Of a stretch of 64,000 nt of DNA, positions 16,988 to 25,968 are shown in pieces. The position numbers were made by a program, and so were the translations under genes. Positions within the stretch are counted from its first letter, which is position 1; each line of letters begins with the position of its first letter. The stretch is from JAXLVB01 sp046329195. Lineage in GTDB: Bacteria > Bacteroidota > Bacteroidia > Cytophagales > Spirosomataceae. Under the pieces are notes generated by a model, which was not told the origin of the DNA, did no database searches, and was given only the letters and a program-made list of their open reading frames with translations. Location: positions 744,001 to 808,000 of the forward strand of contig JAXLVB010000003.1 of NCBI GenBank assembly GCA_046329195.1, in the 5' to 3' direction.

Positions 16988-18661
16988 GTGAGCGAAATCA
17001 AAAATTCGAAAACCGTTACTCGTATTCCTATTCTAATTGGATTGACTTTGGCTGGGGGCATCTTGCTAGGGGCTACGCTGTTTGGAGGGAAAAGCAAATC
17101 GTTTAGTAATCTGGGTAAAAACATCAACAAATACCGAGAAATCCTTAGCTGGATAGACAACAGCTATGTGGACTCAGTAGATACAGATACCTTAGTGGAC
17201 TATTCCATCAAAAAAATGTTGGAACGCCTTGACCCACACACCAGTTACATCCCAACCAAAGACGTAGCCATGGCACGCTCGCAGTTAGAATCAGGTTTTG
17301 ATGGGATTGGTGTCGAATTCAATATCTTCAATGATACAGTCTATGTAGTTACGCCATTAACAGGTGGACCTTCGGAAGCAGCGGGCATTGTGGCAGGTGA
17401 TAAAATTGTAAAAGCCGACGGCACGCCACTCACTGGTAAGGCCCTGACCAATTCGCTCATTTTCAGCAAACTGCGTGGTCCAAGAGGCTCTCAAGTTAAA
17501 CTGGAAATCGTTCGTAAAGGCACACCAAAACCGATTTTGTTCACCATCTCTCGTGACAAAATCCCTACGTTTTCGGTAGATGCTGGCTATATGATTGATA
17601 ATCAAACGGGTTATGTTAAAGTAACTCGCTTTTCAGAATCAACCTACGACGAGTTCCGTAACGTGGTCACTTCGCTCAAAGGTCAGGGGATGAAGCAATT
17701 GCTACTTGATTTGCGTGGCAACCCTGGTGGCTACATGGACCGAGCAACCAACATGGCCGACGAGCTCATCGGTGGCAACAAGCTTATTGTTTATACCGAC
17801 GGAAAAGGCACTCAATACGACAAACAAACCTTTGCTAACCGTGAGGGTATGTTTGAGAAAGGTGCCGTAGTAGTAATGGTGGACGAAGGTTCTGCTTCTG
17901 CCTCCGAAATTGTGGCAGGAGCCCTTCAAGACAACGACCGGGCACTTATTGTGGGCCGTCGTAGCTTTGGAAAAGGGCTGGTTCAAATGCCCATTCCACT
18001 GTCTGATGGGTCCGAAATGCGCCTTACTATCTCTCGTTACTACACCCCAAGCGGCCGTAGTATTCAGAAACCTTACTTACTTGGCGATGACAAAGAATAT
18101 GACCACGACTACGAAAAACGCTTGAAAAGTGGTGAGTTTTACAATGCAGATAGCGTAAAAATCAACAAAAAATTGGCCTACAAAACAGCTGGTGGGCGTA
18201 TGGTGTATGGTGGTGGCGGTATCATCCCTGATGTGTTTGTGTCGAGAGACACTAGCTACTTCTCAAACTATTTAATTCAATTGATGAGCAAAAATATCAT
18301 TCGAGAATACGCTTTTAACTACGCTCAAGACAACAAAGCCTCGCTCGAAAAACAAAAATTTGCTGATTTCTTGAAAGGTTTCACCACCACCGACGCCATG
18401 CTGGGCGAAATGATAAAAATGGCCGAAAAGTCAGGCACTAAACTCAACGAAAAAGAATGGACTCGTTCTAAAAACTACGTAAAGGCACTGACTAAAGCTT
18501 ATATTGCTCGCCAACTTTGGAACAAAAAAGCTAATAATGGCCTCAATAACGAATTTTATCAGGTGATGTCTAATACCGACGAGACCTTCCAAAAAGCACT
18601 TAAGCAATTTGACAAAGCCGACAAACTGGCTCGTGGAGATATGCAGATTACACAAAAATAG
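16988..18661 (+). CDS. S41-family C-terminal processing peptidase (CtpA-like)
   Basis: A 557-residue periplasmic or membrane-anchored serine protease. It has one N-terminal membrane segment (IPILIGLTLAGGILLGATLF), a PDZ domain (about residues 95-175, with GDKIVKADGTPL), then the S41 catalytic domain. The catalytic Ser is in DEGSASASEI near residue 300 and Lys in GRRSFGKGLVQ about 25 residues later. A long C-terminal extension beyond the catalytic core is usual in this phylum. The start shown is GTG (16988), which begins the open frame just before the membrane helix; no better ATG precedes it. A hairpin terminator follows. Confidence 0.93.
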   Translation: MSEIKNSKTVTRIPILIGLTLAGGILLGATLFGGKSKSFSNLGKNINKYREILSWIDNSYVDSVDTDTLVDYSIKKMLERLDPHTSYIPTKDVAMARSQLESGFDGIGVEFNIFNDTVYVVTPLTGGPSEAAGIVAGDKIVKADGTPLTGKALTNSLIFSKLRGPRGSQVKLEIVRKGTPKPILFTISRDKIPTFSVDAGYMIDNQTGYVKVTRFSESTYDEFRNVVTSLKGQGMKQLLLDLRGNPGGYMDRATNMADELIGGNKLIVYTDGKGTQYDKQTFANREGMFEKGAVVVMVDEGSASASEIVAGALQDNDRALIVGRRSFGKGLVQMPIPLSDGSEMRLTISRYYTPSGRSIQKPYLLGDDKEYDHDYEKRLKSGEFYNADSVKINKKLAYKTAGGRMVYGGGGIIPDVFVSRDTSYFSNYLIQLMSKNIIREYAFNYAQDNKASLEKQKFADFLKGFTTTDAMLGEMIKMAEKSGTKLNEKEWTRSKNYVKALTKAYIARQLWNKKANNGLNNEFYQVMSNTDETFQKALKQFDKADKLARGDMQITQK

Positions 18662-18782
18662 CAACTTCGGATGGGGTGTTGAGCTTGTTATTAATCCTCC
18701 GTTAATCGTAAGGCTCTGTCAATCTATAAAGGAGATATCTGAAAATTCTCGGAAAGTATTTCATCTCTTGTATCCAAAATCA

Positions 18783-18817
18783 AAAGGAATCGGCATCTAA
18801 TGCGCCGATTCTTTTTT
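18783..18817 (+). terminator. Rho-independent-type terminator after the S41 protease gene
   Basis: An 8-bp G/C-containing stem, GAATCGGC (18787-18794) with GCCGATTC (18804-18811), a 9-base loop and a T6 run right after it. It lies 120 bp past the protease stop. The A-run before the stem extends the pairing. Confidence 0.8.
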
Positions 18818-18954
18818 GTAAATAGCCATTCTATTTGGTTGACTATCAAAATCTTACTAACAAGCAATCACCAATTACTGATAACCATTAATTAAAAAAC
18901 ACTCAAACCCCTACATTTTTTCTAACTATTTTTTTTCAAAACATAAAAATTTAC

Positions 18955-18962
18955 TACCTTTG
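18955..18962 (+). promoter_or_regulatory. -7 promoter box (TACCTTTG) of the rpmG operon
   Basis: A perfect TAnnTTTG box 28 bp upstream of the rpmG ATG, preceded by a long T/A-rich stretch typical of strong ribosomal-protein promoters in this phylum. No clear TTG is seen at -33. Confidence 0.6.
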
Positions 18963-18990
18963 CACTCCTATTCAGAAAACACATACGGCA

Positions 18991-19173
18991 ATGGCTAAGA
19001 AAGGCAATAGAATTCAGGTGATTTTGGAATGTACTGAGCAAAAAACATCAGGCGTACCGGGTATGTCTCGTTACGTAACCACCAAAAACCGTAAAAACAC
19101 CACCGCACGGATTGAATTGAAGAAATATAATCCGTTCTTGAGGAAACATACTGTTCACAAAGAAATCAAGTAA
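18991..19173 (+). CDS. rpmG: 50S ribosomal protein L33
   Basis: A 60-residue ribosomal protein of the large subunit. The start MAKKGNRIQVILECTEQK and the end KYNPFLRKHTVHKEIK are characteristic of L33. Compared with classic L33 there is no CxxC zinc pair (only one Cys, at about 14), so it is of the C-minus type. It is the first gene of a small operon with DUF4295 and probably ftsY. Confidence 0.95.
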   Translation: MAKKGNRIQVILECTEQKTSGVPGMSRYVTTKNRKNTTARIELKKYNPFLRKHTVHKEIK

Positions 19174-19248
19174 GTTGTTAACCGTTAGGCATTGCGGCCT
19201 TCGTAGTTTTTTGCGAACACATGCAGTTACTAACAAATAGCTAAAAAA

Positions 19249-19401
19249 ATGGCAAAGAAAGTTGTTGCAACCCTGAAAAAAGAAGGCGGTGTCAAGTACG
19301 CTAAGGTGATTAAGGCAATCAAATCGCCAAAAACCGGTGCTTATACCTTCAAAGAAGAAATCGTAACGGCTGACGAAGTGCAGTCGGTATTGAAAGGATA
19401 A
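19249..19401 (+). CDS. DUF4295 small basic protein
   Basis: A 50-residue lysine-rich protein (start MAKKVVATLKKEGGVKYAKV, end DEVQSVLKG) recognised as DUF4295. The family is found next to rpmG and ftsY throughout Bacteroidota. Its size, basic charge and location suggest a ribosome-associated role, but the function is not established. It sits 75 bp after rpmG and a hairpin terminator follows. Confidence 0.88.
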   Translation: MAKKVVATLKKEGGVKYAKVIKAIKSPKTGAYTFKEEIVTADEVQSVLKG

Positions 19402-19424
19402 TCCTTTGCATACTAAAGATTTTG

Positions 19425-19451
19425 AAAAGTCCCTCTAATGGGACTTTTTTT
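19425..19451 (+). terminator. Terminator after DUF4295
   Basis: A 9-bp stem, AAAAGTCCC (19425-19433) with GGGACTTTT, a six-base loop (TCTAAT) and a T7 run. It separates the ribosomal-protein pair from ftsY, at least partly. Confidence 0.85.
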
Positions 19452-19608
19452 GTTTTAGTTTTGTTCCGTAAGAGAATTGCTCAGTCAAGATATTCCCTTA
19501 CGGTTTGCCGGTTGTTCCAAAAGCTTTAGGTTATTATTGCTTTAATTACGAACATACCCGAAGCCAGCACGCAGACGCAGCGTAACTAATTTCTAATCAC
19601 TACTTATC

Positions 19609-20586
19609 ATGGGTTTGTTTGATTTTTTCTCCAAAAAAAAGGAGCAAATTGTAGAAGAACAGAAGGAGTCGTTGGACAAAGGTCTCGAAAAAACCAAAGA
19701 AGGGTTTTTCGGGAAGTTGTCACGTGTCCTTGTTGGTAAATCGAAGGTTGATGATGAAGTACTCGATGAATTAGAAGAAATTCTGATTAGCTCAGACGTA
19801 GGTGTAGAAACAACCGTCAAAATCATCCGCCGTATTGAAGAACGAGCCGCCCGAGATAAATTTGTAAATACCGAAGAACTTGACCGCATTTTGCGGGAAG
19901 AAATTGCTGGGCTACTCTCCGAAAACAAATCGGCAGATGTTTCGACCGACTTTGATACGTCGCTCAACGTGAAACCATACGTCATTATGGTGGTTGGGGT
20001 CAATGGGGCTGGCAAAACTACGACGATTGGAAAACTGGCCGCTCAATACCACAAAGCCAACAAAAAAGTGGTGCTCGGTGCAGGCGATACCTTCAGAGCG
20101 GCAGCTGTGGACCAGCTCAAAACTTGGGGGCAACGGGTAGGCGTACCTGTCATTGACCACGGCATGAATACCGACCCCGCCGCAGTGGCCTTCGACGCCG
20201 TGAAAAAAGGCGTTGACATGAATGCCGATGTAGTTATCATAGATACCGCAGGCCGTCTTCATACCAAGGTCAACTTGATGACCGAGCTCTCCAAAATCAA
20301 ACGAGTAGTGCAAAAGTTTCTGCCTGATGCTCCCCACGAGGTATTATTGGTACTGGACGGCTCTACAGGGCAAAATGCTTTTATTCAAGCACAAGAATTT
20401 ACCAAAGCGACGGAAGTAACGGCTTTGGCCATTACCAAATTGGATGGCACCGCCAAAGGAGGCGTAGTGATTGGGATTTCGGACCAGTTTCGTATTCCGG
20501 TGAAGTACATTGGGGTAGGTGAAAAAATCGAAGACCTTCAAGTGTTCAACAAAACAACCTTTGTTGAGTCCTTATTCAAAAAATGA
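19609..20586 (+). CDS. ftsY: Signal recognition particle receptor FtsY
   Basis: The SRP-receptor GTPase that docks ribosome-nascent chain complexes at the membrane. The 325 residues have a short charged A-region (KKKEQIVEEQKESLDKGLEK), the helical N domain, and the NG GTPase domain: GVNGAGKTTTIGKLA (P-loop, about residue 130), GDTFRAAAVDQL, IDTAGRLH, TKLDGTAKGG and the closing GVGEKIEDLQVF. The length is typical of the short Bacteroidota form. Confidence 0.96.
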   Translation: MGLFDFFSKKKEQIVEEQKESLDKGLEKTKEGFFGKLSRVLVGKSKVDDEVLDELEEILISSDVGVETTVKIIRRIEERAARDKFVNTEELDRILREEIAGLLSENKSADVSTDFDTSLNVKPYVIMVVGVNGAGKTTTIGKLAAQYHKANKKVVLGAGDTFRAAAVDQLKTWGQRVGVPVIDHGMNTDPAAVAFDAVKKGVDMNADVVIIDTAGRLHTKVNLMTELSKIKRVVQKFLPDAPHEVLLVLDGSTGQNAFIQAQEFTKATEVTALAITKLDGTAKGGVVIGISDQFRIPVKYIGVGEKIEDLQVFNKTTFVESLFKK

Positions 20587-20652
20587 ATAAACAGTCATGT
20601 ACCACGATTTGGCAAATCGTGGTATTCAGTGGCTATCAATCTATTTCTGCCC

Positions 20653-21108
20653 ATGCGTAGTTTTGCTGCTTGTTTTGTCTTACTATTAGGGATGATAAAC
20701 GTAAGTTTTGCCCAAAAACGCTCAACCACACAGGGCATCCAAGGGGTAGTACTTTGGAAAGCGGGCGACCAAATGCCCTCGCCAGACCGCCCAAAACAGT
20801 CGGCATCGGGCTCGGGCGTTAAGCGAGACGTCTATGTATATACCCTCACAACGGATGCACAAACCACGAAAACAGCAGATGGATTTTACCAAAAAATTCG
20901 TACGAAACTCGTCAAAAAGTTTACTACAGATGCTCAGGGACGCTTCAAAATAAAACTTCCTGTGGGAAAATACTCGTTGTTTACCAAAGAAGAAAAAGGC
21001 CTCTATGCCAATCTGTATGATGGCAATATGAATATCTACCCTATAGAGGTAAAGCGTGGCAAATACACCGAAGTTACCTTTGAAATAAGCTTTATGGCAG
21101 CATTTTGA
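20653..21108 (+). CDS. Secreted hypothetical protein, carboxypeptidase-regulatory-like
   Basis: About 151 residues with a clear signal peptide (MRSFAACFVLLLGMINVSFA, then QKRST). The mature part has a beta-rich layout with TTDAQGRFKIKLPVGKYSLF, the pattern of a carboxypeptidase-regulatory-like or transthyretin-like fold, and ends GKYTEVTFEISFMAAF. The chosen start is the ATG at 20653; an upstream GTG at 20629 would add eight residues before the signal peptide. The function is unknown; it probably acts in the periplasm or at the cell surface. Confidence 0.7.
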   Translation: MRSFAACFVLLLGMINVSFAQKRSTTQGIQGVVLWKAGDQMPSPDRPKQSASGSGVKRDVYVYTLTTDAQTTKTADGFYQKIRTKLVKKFTTDAQGRFKIKLPVGKYSLFTKEEKGLYANLYDGNMNIYPIEVKRGKYTEVTFEISFMAAF

Positions 21109-21109
21109 G

Positions 21110-22237
21110 TTAGTAAACCGCTACGCTAGGGTCTATCTCTGTAGCCCACGCATGAATACCTCCAGCCAAGTTGAGCAGATTATGAAAATCGTGGGCTTGC
21201 TCTAAGTATCTTACCACCGACAACGAGCGGCTCCCATGATGGCAATAGACCACCACTTTTTTGTTAGTAGGGATTTTTGAAACGTTGTCAGGAATGTCGT
21301 ACATCGGTACCAGCAGCGAGTTGGGCAAATGACACACTTCGTATTCGTCTGGATTCCGAACATCAAGCAAAAAGAGGTCTTCTTGGTTATCTAACAACTG
21401 TTTTAGTGCCTGAACAGTAATTTCTTTCTCGTCTTCGTCGGGCTTGTGAGTATCGGCATGAGATGTTTTCCAGCTGCTTGCTGCAAGCTCATAGGCATCT
21501 TCTCTGCGATGTAGTCGTATTTTATGTTGGCTGTTTTCGAGCAAATCTAACACCAACAGTTCGCCACTTAGTACTTTACCAATTCCCGTGATGATTTTTA
21601 CGACTTCGTTAGCTTGGTATAGACCAATGGTACCAGGCAAAATACCCAATACTCCTACCTCTGCACAATTAGGAATCTCAAAATCAGAAGGTTTCTCTGG
21701 AAATAAACAACGGTATGTAGGTCCTTGGATTCCGTCAGTATCAGTATAGTTAAAAACCGCTACCTGCCCTTCAAACTGATGGATGGCTCCATATACAAAG
21801 GGCTTATTTTGAAGCACGCATACGTCGTTAATCACGTAGCGTACGGTAAAATTGTCTGTACAGTCCACCACCAAGTCGTAAGGTTCTATCACCTCTTGGG
21901 CATTTTGCGCTGTCAGTGCAAAGGGGTGTAACTCGTAGTCAAGCAAAGGATTGAGGGCTTGCAGGCGGGTAAGTGCCACTTCTACTTTTAGCTTATCAAC
22001 GTCTTCGGTCTGATACAACACTTGGCGTTGCAAATTGCTAATGTCCACCGCATCGTTATCTACCATACCGATGGTGCCGACTCCTGCCGCAGCCAAATAC
22101 AACAACACAGGGCAGCCCAATCCGCCAGCTCCTACTACAAGCACTTTAGCGTTTTTCAGGCGAGTTTGCCCAGATGCACCTATTTGAGGTAACAAAATGT
22201 GTTTTTCGTAGCGAAGTTGTTCGGCAGGCGATAACAT
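21110..22237 (-). CDS. moeB: MoeB/ThiF-type adenylyltransferase fused to a rhodanese domain
   Basis: A 375-residue E1-like protein that adenylates the C-terminal glycine of a ubiquitin-like sulfur carrier (MoaD or ThiS type). The N-terminal domain has VLVVGAGGLGCPVLLYLAAA, DNDAVDISNLQRQ and DCTDNFTVRYVIND. The C-terminal part (from about residue 272) is a rhodanese domain with its catalytic Cys in VVVYCHHGSRS, so sulfur transfer is plausible. The two CxxC zinc pairs of E. coli MoeB are not kept: the first reads TYRC and the second is absent. The sequence alone cannot separate molybdopterin from thiazole synthesis. Confidence 0.85.
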   Translation of the reverse strand: MLSPAEQLRYEKHILLPQIGASGQTRLKNAKVLVVGAGGLGCPVLLYLAAAGVGTIGMVDNDAVDISNLQRQVLYQTEDVDKLKVEVALTRLQALNPLLDYELHPFALTAQNAQEVIEPYDLVVDCTDNFTVRYVINDVCVLQNKPFVYGAIHQFEGQVAVFNYTDTDGIQGPTYRCLFPEKPSDFEIPNCAEVGVLGILPGTIGLYQANEVVKIITGIGKVLSGELLVLDLLENSQHKIRLHRREDAYELAASSWKTSHADTHKPDEDEKEITVQALKQLLDNQEDLFLLDVRNPDEYEVCHLPNSLLVPMYDIPDNVSKIPTNKKVVVYCHHGSRSLSVVRYLEQAHDFHNLLNLAGGIHAWATEIDPSVAVY

Positions 22238-22346
22238 AGGGATAATATATAAGTTAGCGATTGATGAATAAAACTAGTCTATATCAACACATTACAAAAC
22301 CAAATAGAATGCTTATATAGACAGCGCAGGTAACAACAGCGGTGTC

Positions 22347-22874
22347 TCACTTTCCATTGACTTTCTCAACACTAACCCCCATACTAAGCACTTCGGTAAG
22401 TGGATTTTGACGCATGTATTGTTGGATTTTGAAGGTATATTTACCCTTTGATGAAAATTTGTACGCCTTCAGTGCCAAGATTTTATGGTCAAAAATATCA
22501 CCAATACCACTGCCAAGTGGTTTGCCTGTTTTAGCATCGGCCAGTTGTAGTTCATCGAGCTGGGTATTGATGACTTTGCCTTGGCTATTCATCAAAAACC
22601 GTGTAACGTACAAATTGCTATACGGGTATTCGAGTGTATTGCGTACGTTGTAAAAGATGTTGTAAGAAGCCGATGGGTCGTCTATTTCAAAGCTAAACGA
22701 TGCTGTGTTTTTCTCAAACCACTTGGCATCTTCAAAGTCCACATTATCTTTAAACACCGTGTCGGAGCTACATCCCTGCCACAACACCACCGTGCACAAG
22801 ACAAGCAACCATGCCCATACGGTCGGGCGACTCGGTTGTGAGCGGTAACTATCTTTTCTTACGGCGTCGGTCAT
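22347..22874 (-). CDS. gldH: Gliding motility lipoprotein GldH
   Basis: A 175-residue lipoprotein with a long charged N-terminus, a membrane segment (WAWLLVLCTVVLWQGC) and a lipobox Cys about 35. The mature part has FEDAKWFEKNTASFSFEI and YNVRNTLEYPYSNLYV, characteristic of GldH, needed for gliding and chitin use in Flavobacterium. Its start lies 26 bases inside the end of ricT, so the genes overlap and are co-transcribed. A later start at about the WAWLL region would lack the n-region, so the first Met is kept. Confidence 0.88.
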   Translation of the reverse strand: MTDAVRKDSYRSQPSRPTVWAWLLVLCTVVLWQGCSSDTVFKDNVDFEDAKWFEKNTASFSFEIDDPSASYNIFYNVRNTLEYPYSNLYVTRFLMNSQGKVINTQLDELQLADAKTGKPLGSGIGDIFDHKILALKAYKFSSKGKYTFKIQQYMRQNPLTEVLSMGVSVEKVNGK

Positions 22875-24429
22875 TTCGATTCCCTTGATTAGGGTTATTA
22901 TTTTCAGTTTTGGGATTGTTCGATTGCTCTGCCTTAGGAGGATTGTTCAACTGATTAGATTGCGTCTTATTGGGTTGCTCCGCCTTAGGAGGATTATTCG
23001 ACTGATTAGATTGCGTCTTATTGGGTTGCTCCGCCTTAGGAGGGTTATTCGACTGATTAGATTGCGTCTTATTGGGTTGCTCCGCCTTAGGAGGGTTGTT
23101 TGGTTGCGTATGCGTTGACTTAGGTGGTTGTTGCTGCTGTTTGGGCTGTTGTTGCTTATTCTGCTTTTGTCTATTTTGCTGATTCCCAACCTGTTGATTC
23201 TCGTTTACTTTCTGGTTTACAGCCTGCAACTTTTGTTGATTCTGAGTTTTTGCTTCTTGTTTTTTCTCTGAATCGTTCGATTTTTTGTTCTTATTCTTCG
23301 ACCTATTGCGGTCTCGTTCTTTTTCAAACTTACGATCAAGCCGTTCCAAATCACTGTTGAGTGTGGCTGGAGTTGGAAGTAATTTCCCTGTTTCGGGAAG
23401 CGATTCTTCCAAAATCTCAAACGATAACGGGCGTATTCCTTTTTTGTTAAGCTCCAATATTTCTCGAACACGAGCCACGGGTACTGGATACCAATTGCTC
23501 TCAGTGTCATAGCCAAACCACATGATTTTTCGGAAAATGTCCGTTTTTTGCAAGGTAGCTGCTCCTTTTTGGGTGAGCAACGGCCCCTCTACCGACGGAA
23601 TATCTCGCAAGGCATCCATGTAGGTTTCCAGCTCATAATTGAGGCAGCACTTTAAGCGGCCACATTGCCCCGACAATTTGCTTGGATTAAGCGAAAGATT
23701 TTGATAACGAGCCGCCGAAGTAGTTACGTTTTTATAATCGGTAAGCCATGTCGAGCAGCAAAGTTCTCGGCCACATACGCCTATTCCTCCTAAACGAGAG
23801 GCTTCTTGCCGAAGGCTGATTTGCTTCATTTCGACCCGTACCTTAAACTCACCTGCCAAGGTTTTAATCAATTCTCTAAAATCGACCCGCTCGTCTGATG
23901 AATAGTAAAACGTGGCCTTTGTGCCATCTGACTGAAATTCTACGTCCGAAAGCTTCATGTTTAGATTCATGTCTCGTACAATCTCACGAGTCCGATACAT
24001 GGTCGGTAAGTCTCTCGCTATGGATTGTTCGTGGCGCTCCACGTCCTTGTCGTTAGCCTTGCGATAGATGGTTTTGAGATGCTCGTCGTTTGGAATATTT
24101 TTCTTAATCAACTGCAAACGAACCAATTCACCCTGAAGCGACACCACCCCGACATGATGACCTGCTGCCACCTCAACCACCACTTGGTCGCCGGTATAGA
24201 GTTCTAATTGGTTGACATTCCGAAAATATTCTTTACGTCCTCCTTTGAATTTCACCTCTACCACATCAAACTGCTGATAGACGGGCGCATCCATATTGCT
24301 CAACCAGTCGAATACATTCATTTTGTTGCATCCGCCTGTGCCACACGCTCCGTTATTTTTACAACCAAGGGTTGTGTCACCAATCCCTTTGGTGCCGCAT
24401 CCGCCTGTTGAACAAGATTTACATGCCAT
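22849..24429 (-). CDS. ricT: PSP1-domain protein RicT (YaaT family) with Q/N-rich repeat tail
   Basis: A PSP1-family cytoplasmic protein; in Firmicutes RicT works in an Fe-S-containing complex with YlbF and YmcA in RNA processing. The N-terminus is Cys-rich (MACKSCSTGGCGTKG, more Cys to about residue 30), then comes the PSP1 domain with GVCGRELCCSTWL and GQCGRLKCCLNYE. The last 170 residues are low-complexity: Lys-rich, then Gln/Asn-rich, then three perfect 17-residue repeats. The start MACKSC at 24429 was preferred over one 11 codons upstream because family members begin there. It overlaps gldH. Confidence 0.85.
   Translation of the reverse strand: MACKSCSTGGCGTKGIGDTTLGCKNNGACGTGGCNKMNVFDWLSNMDAPVYQQFDVVEVKFKGGRKEYFRNVNQLELYTGDQVVVEVAAGHHVGVVSLQGELVRLQLIKKNIPNDEHLKTIYRKANDKDVERHEQSIARDLPTMYRTREIVRDMNLNMKLSDVEFQSDGTKATFYYSSDERVDFRELIKTLAGEFKVRVEMKQISLRQEASRLGGIGVCGRELCCSTWLTDYKNVTTSAARYQNLSLNPSKLSGQCGRLKCCLNYELETYMDALRDIPSVEGPLLTQKGAATLQKTDIFRKIMWFGYDTESNWYPVPVARVREILELNKKGIRPLSFEILEESLPETGKLLPTPATLNSDLERLDRKFEKERDRNRSKNKNKKSNDSEKKQEAKTQNQQKLQAVNQKVNENQQVGNQQNRQKQNKQQQPKQQQQPPKSTHTQPNNPPKAEQPNKTQSNQSNNPPKAEQPNKTQSNQSNNPPKAEQPNKTQSNQLNNPPKAEQSNNPKTENNNPNQGNRNDRRRKKR
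22924..23100 (-). repeat. 51-bp in-frame tandem repeats in ricT
   Basis: Three full copies and one partial copy of a 51-bp unit encoding NNPPKAEQPNKTQSNQS (last full copy ends L). Copies differ at only a few bases. The unit length is a multiple of three, so copy number can change without breaking the gene. Confidence 0.9.
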
Positions 24430-24507
24430 TTTATCTATTGCCTTTTGTTGATGAATCCCCACACGCCTCTCCCTGACACACGATTGGGGTAATTAGGCGA
24501 ATACCGT

Positions 24508-25791
24508 TTATAAGTACTTGAGTACATCTAATCCGATATCGCTCCGATAATACTTGCCACGATACTGTATAGCGGCAGCGGCGGCTTGCGATTTTTGACG
24601 AGCTTCTTCAATGGAGTTACCTAACCCCGTTAGCATCATCACACGCCCACCGTTGGTTAGTATCTGATTTTCTGCAGTTTTAGTACCTGCATGAAAAGGT
24701 AGCACGTCTGTCAATTGTTCAAAGCCTGTCATCACATCGCCCTTGGCATAGTCGCCAGGGTAACCTCCTGCTACTACAACGGTCGTGAGGGCCGTTTGAG
24801 TACTTATTTGTAAAGTTTCTTCGTGAAGTTTTTGTTGAGCCGTAGCCCACATCAACTGCGCAAAGTCCGACTCAATGCGAGGCAACACCACCTCCGTTTC
24901 GGGGTCACCCATACGAGCGTTGTATTCAATTACGTACGGTTCGCCGTCGCAGTTCATCAAACCTACAAAAATAAATCCTTTATAGTCAATATTTTCGGCT
25001 TGAAGTCCTGCTAACGTGGGTTTTACGATACGTTCTTCTACTTTTTGCAAGAATGTTTCGTCAGCAAAGGGTACCGGCGAAACGGCTCCCATCCCTCCTG
25101 TATTTAGACCTGTATCCCCTTCGCCAATCCGTTTGTAGTCTTTGGCCGAAGGCAGTAGTTTGTAGCTTTGTCCATCCGTCAAGACAAAGACCGACAACTC
25201 AATTCCCGACAAAAACTGTTCCACAACCACTTTACTGCTGGCTTGGCCAAACTTGGCATCTATCAGCATTTCTTGAAGGGTTTGGATTGCGTGTTCGGTA
25301 GTTTCGGCAATGATAACACCTTTGCCTGCTGCCAAGCCGTCGGCTTTGAGAACTACGGGTAGCGGATGGGCTTGGAGACAAGCGATACCTTCATGGAGCG
25401 TGTTGGCTGTGAAAGTTTGTGACGAAGCCGTTGGCACGCCATTACGCTGCATAAACTGCTTGGAGAAATCTTTGCTTCCCTCTAATTGTGCACCTATGCG
25501 GTCGGGACCAACAATGCCTACGTGCTGTAAATCAGGAATTTCTTGGAAGTAATTAACAATTCCATTGACGAGAGGTTCTTCTGGACCAACTACTACCAGC
25601 TCGATTTGATGGGCAATGACTGCTTGGCCAATTGCCTCAAAGTCGTTGTAACCAATGGATAGATTGGTAGCTATCTGGGACGTTCCTGCATTGCCTGGCG
25701 CCACGAAAAGTTGGCTACAGAGTGGACTTTGGGTAATTTTCCAGGCAAAGGCGTGTTCTCGCCCACCAGACCCAAGAATAAGTATATTCAT
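24508..25791 (-). CDS. purD: Phosphoribosylamine-glycine ligase
   Basis: Joins glycine to phosphoribosylamine with ATP, the second step of purine synthesis. An ATP-grasp protein with the N-terminal MNILILGSGGREHAFAWK, VVGPEEPLVNGIV, VVLKADGLAAGKGV, GDTGLNTGGMGAVSP and the metal-binding EYNARMGDPETEVVLPR. From the chosen start it has 427 residues, which fits the family. The open frame extends 20 codons further upstream but those residues match nothing in PurD, so 25791 is used. Confidence 0.95.
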   Translation of the reverse strand: MNILILGSGGREHAFAWKITQSPLCSQLFVAPGNAGTSQIATNLSIGYNDFEAIGQAVIAHQIELVVVGPEEPLVNGIVNYFQEIPDLQHVGIVGPDRIGAQLEGSKDFSKQFMQRNGVPTASSQTFTANTLHEGIACLQAHPLPVVLKADGLAAGKGVIIAETTEHAIQTLQEMLIDAKFGQASSKVVVEQFLSGIELSVFVLTDGQSYKLLPSAKDYKRIGEGDTGLNTGGMGAVSPVPFADETFLQKVEERIVKPTLAGLQAENIDYKGFIFVGLMNCDGEPYVIEYNARMGDPETEVVLPRIESDFAQLMWATAQQKLHEETLQISTQTALTTVVVAGGYPGDYAKGDVMTGFEQLTDVLPFHAGTKTAENQILTNGGRVMMLTGLGNSIEEARQKSQAAAAAIQYRGKYYRSDIGLDVLKYL

Positions 25792-25968
25792 TGTAGAATC
25801 TCTAATTAGTAAGCACTCACAGGCTTTTGCGTAAGGCCATTTAGAGGGCATTCTCTTTTTGCCCTGTTACCTTATTTACCTCATGTGCTTTTGCTTACGC
25901 TTGCCAAAAGCAAAACTGTACTTTTCCTATACACTTTTGCCCTTCACCTTTACACTTTCTTCTTAATC

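Larger units (their letters stand above)
18662..18990. other. Intergenic region between protease gene and rpmG
   Basis: These 329 bp carry the terminator at 18783-18817 and the rpmG promoter box at 18955-18962, with A/T-rich sequence between. No coding frame is credible. In many relatives rpmB (L28) lies directly before rpmG; nothing like L28 is present here, so L33 begins the unit. Confidence 0.6.

Noticed and set aside
18662..18990. Missing rpmB (L28) expected before rpmG
   Set aside because: The gap was read in all frames and holds only a terminator and promoter; L28 must be elsewhere, so no gene is reported.
19048..19236. Minus-strand frame opposite rpmG
   Set aside because: It is antisense to a ribosomal-protein gene and has no supporting signal.
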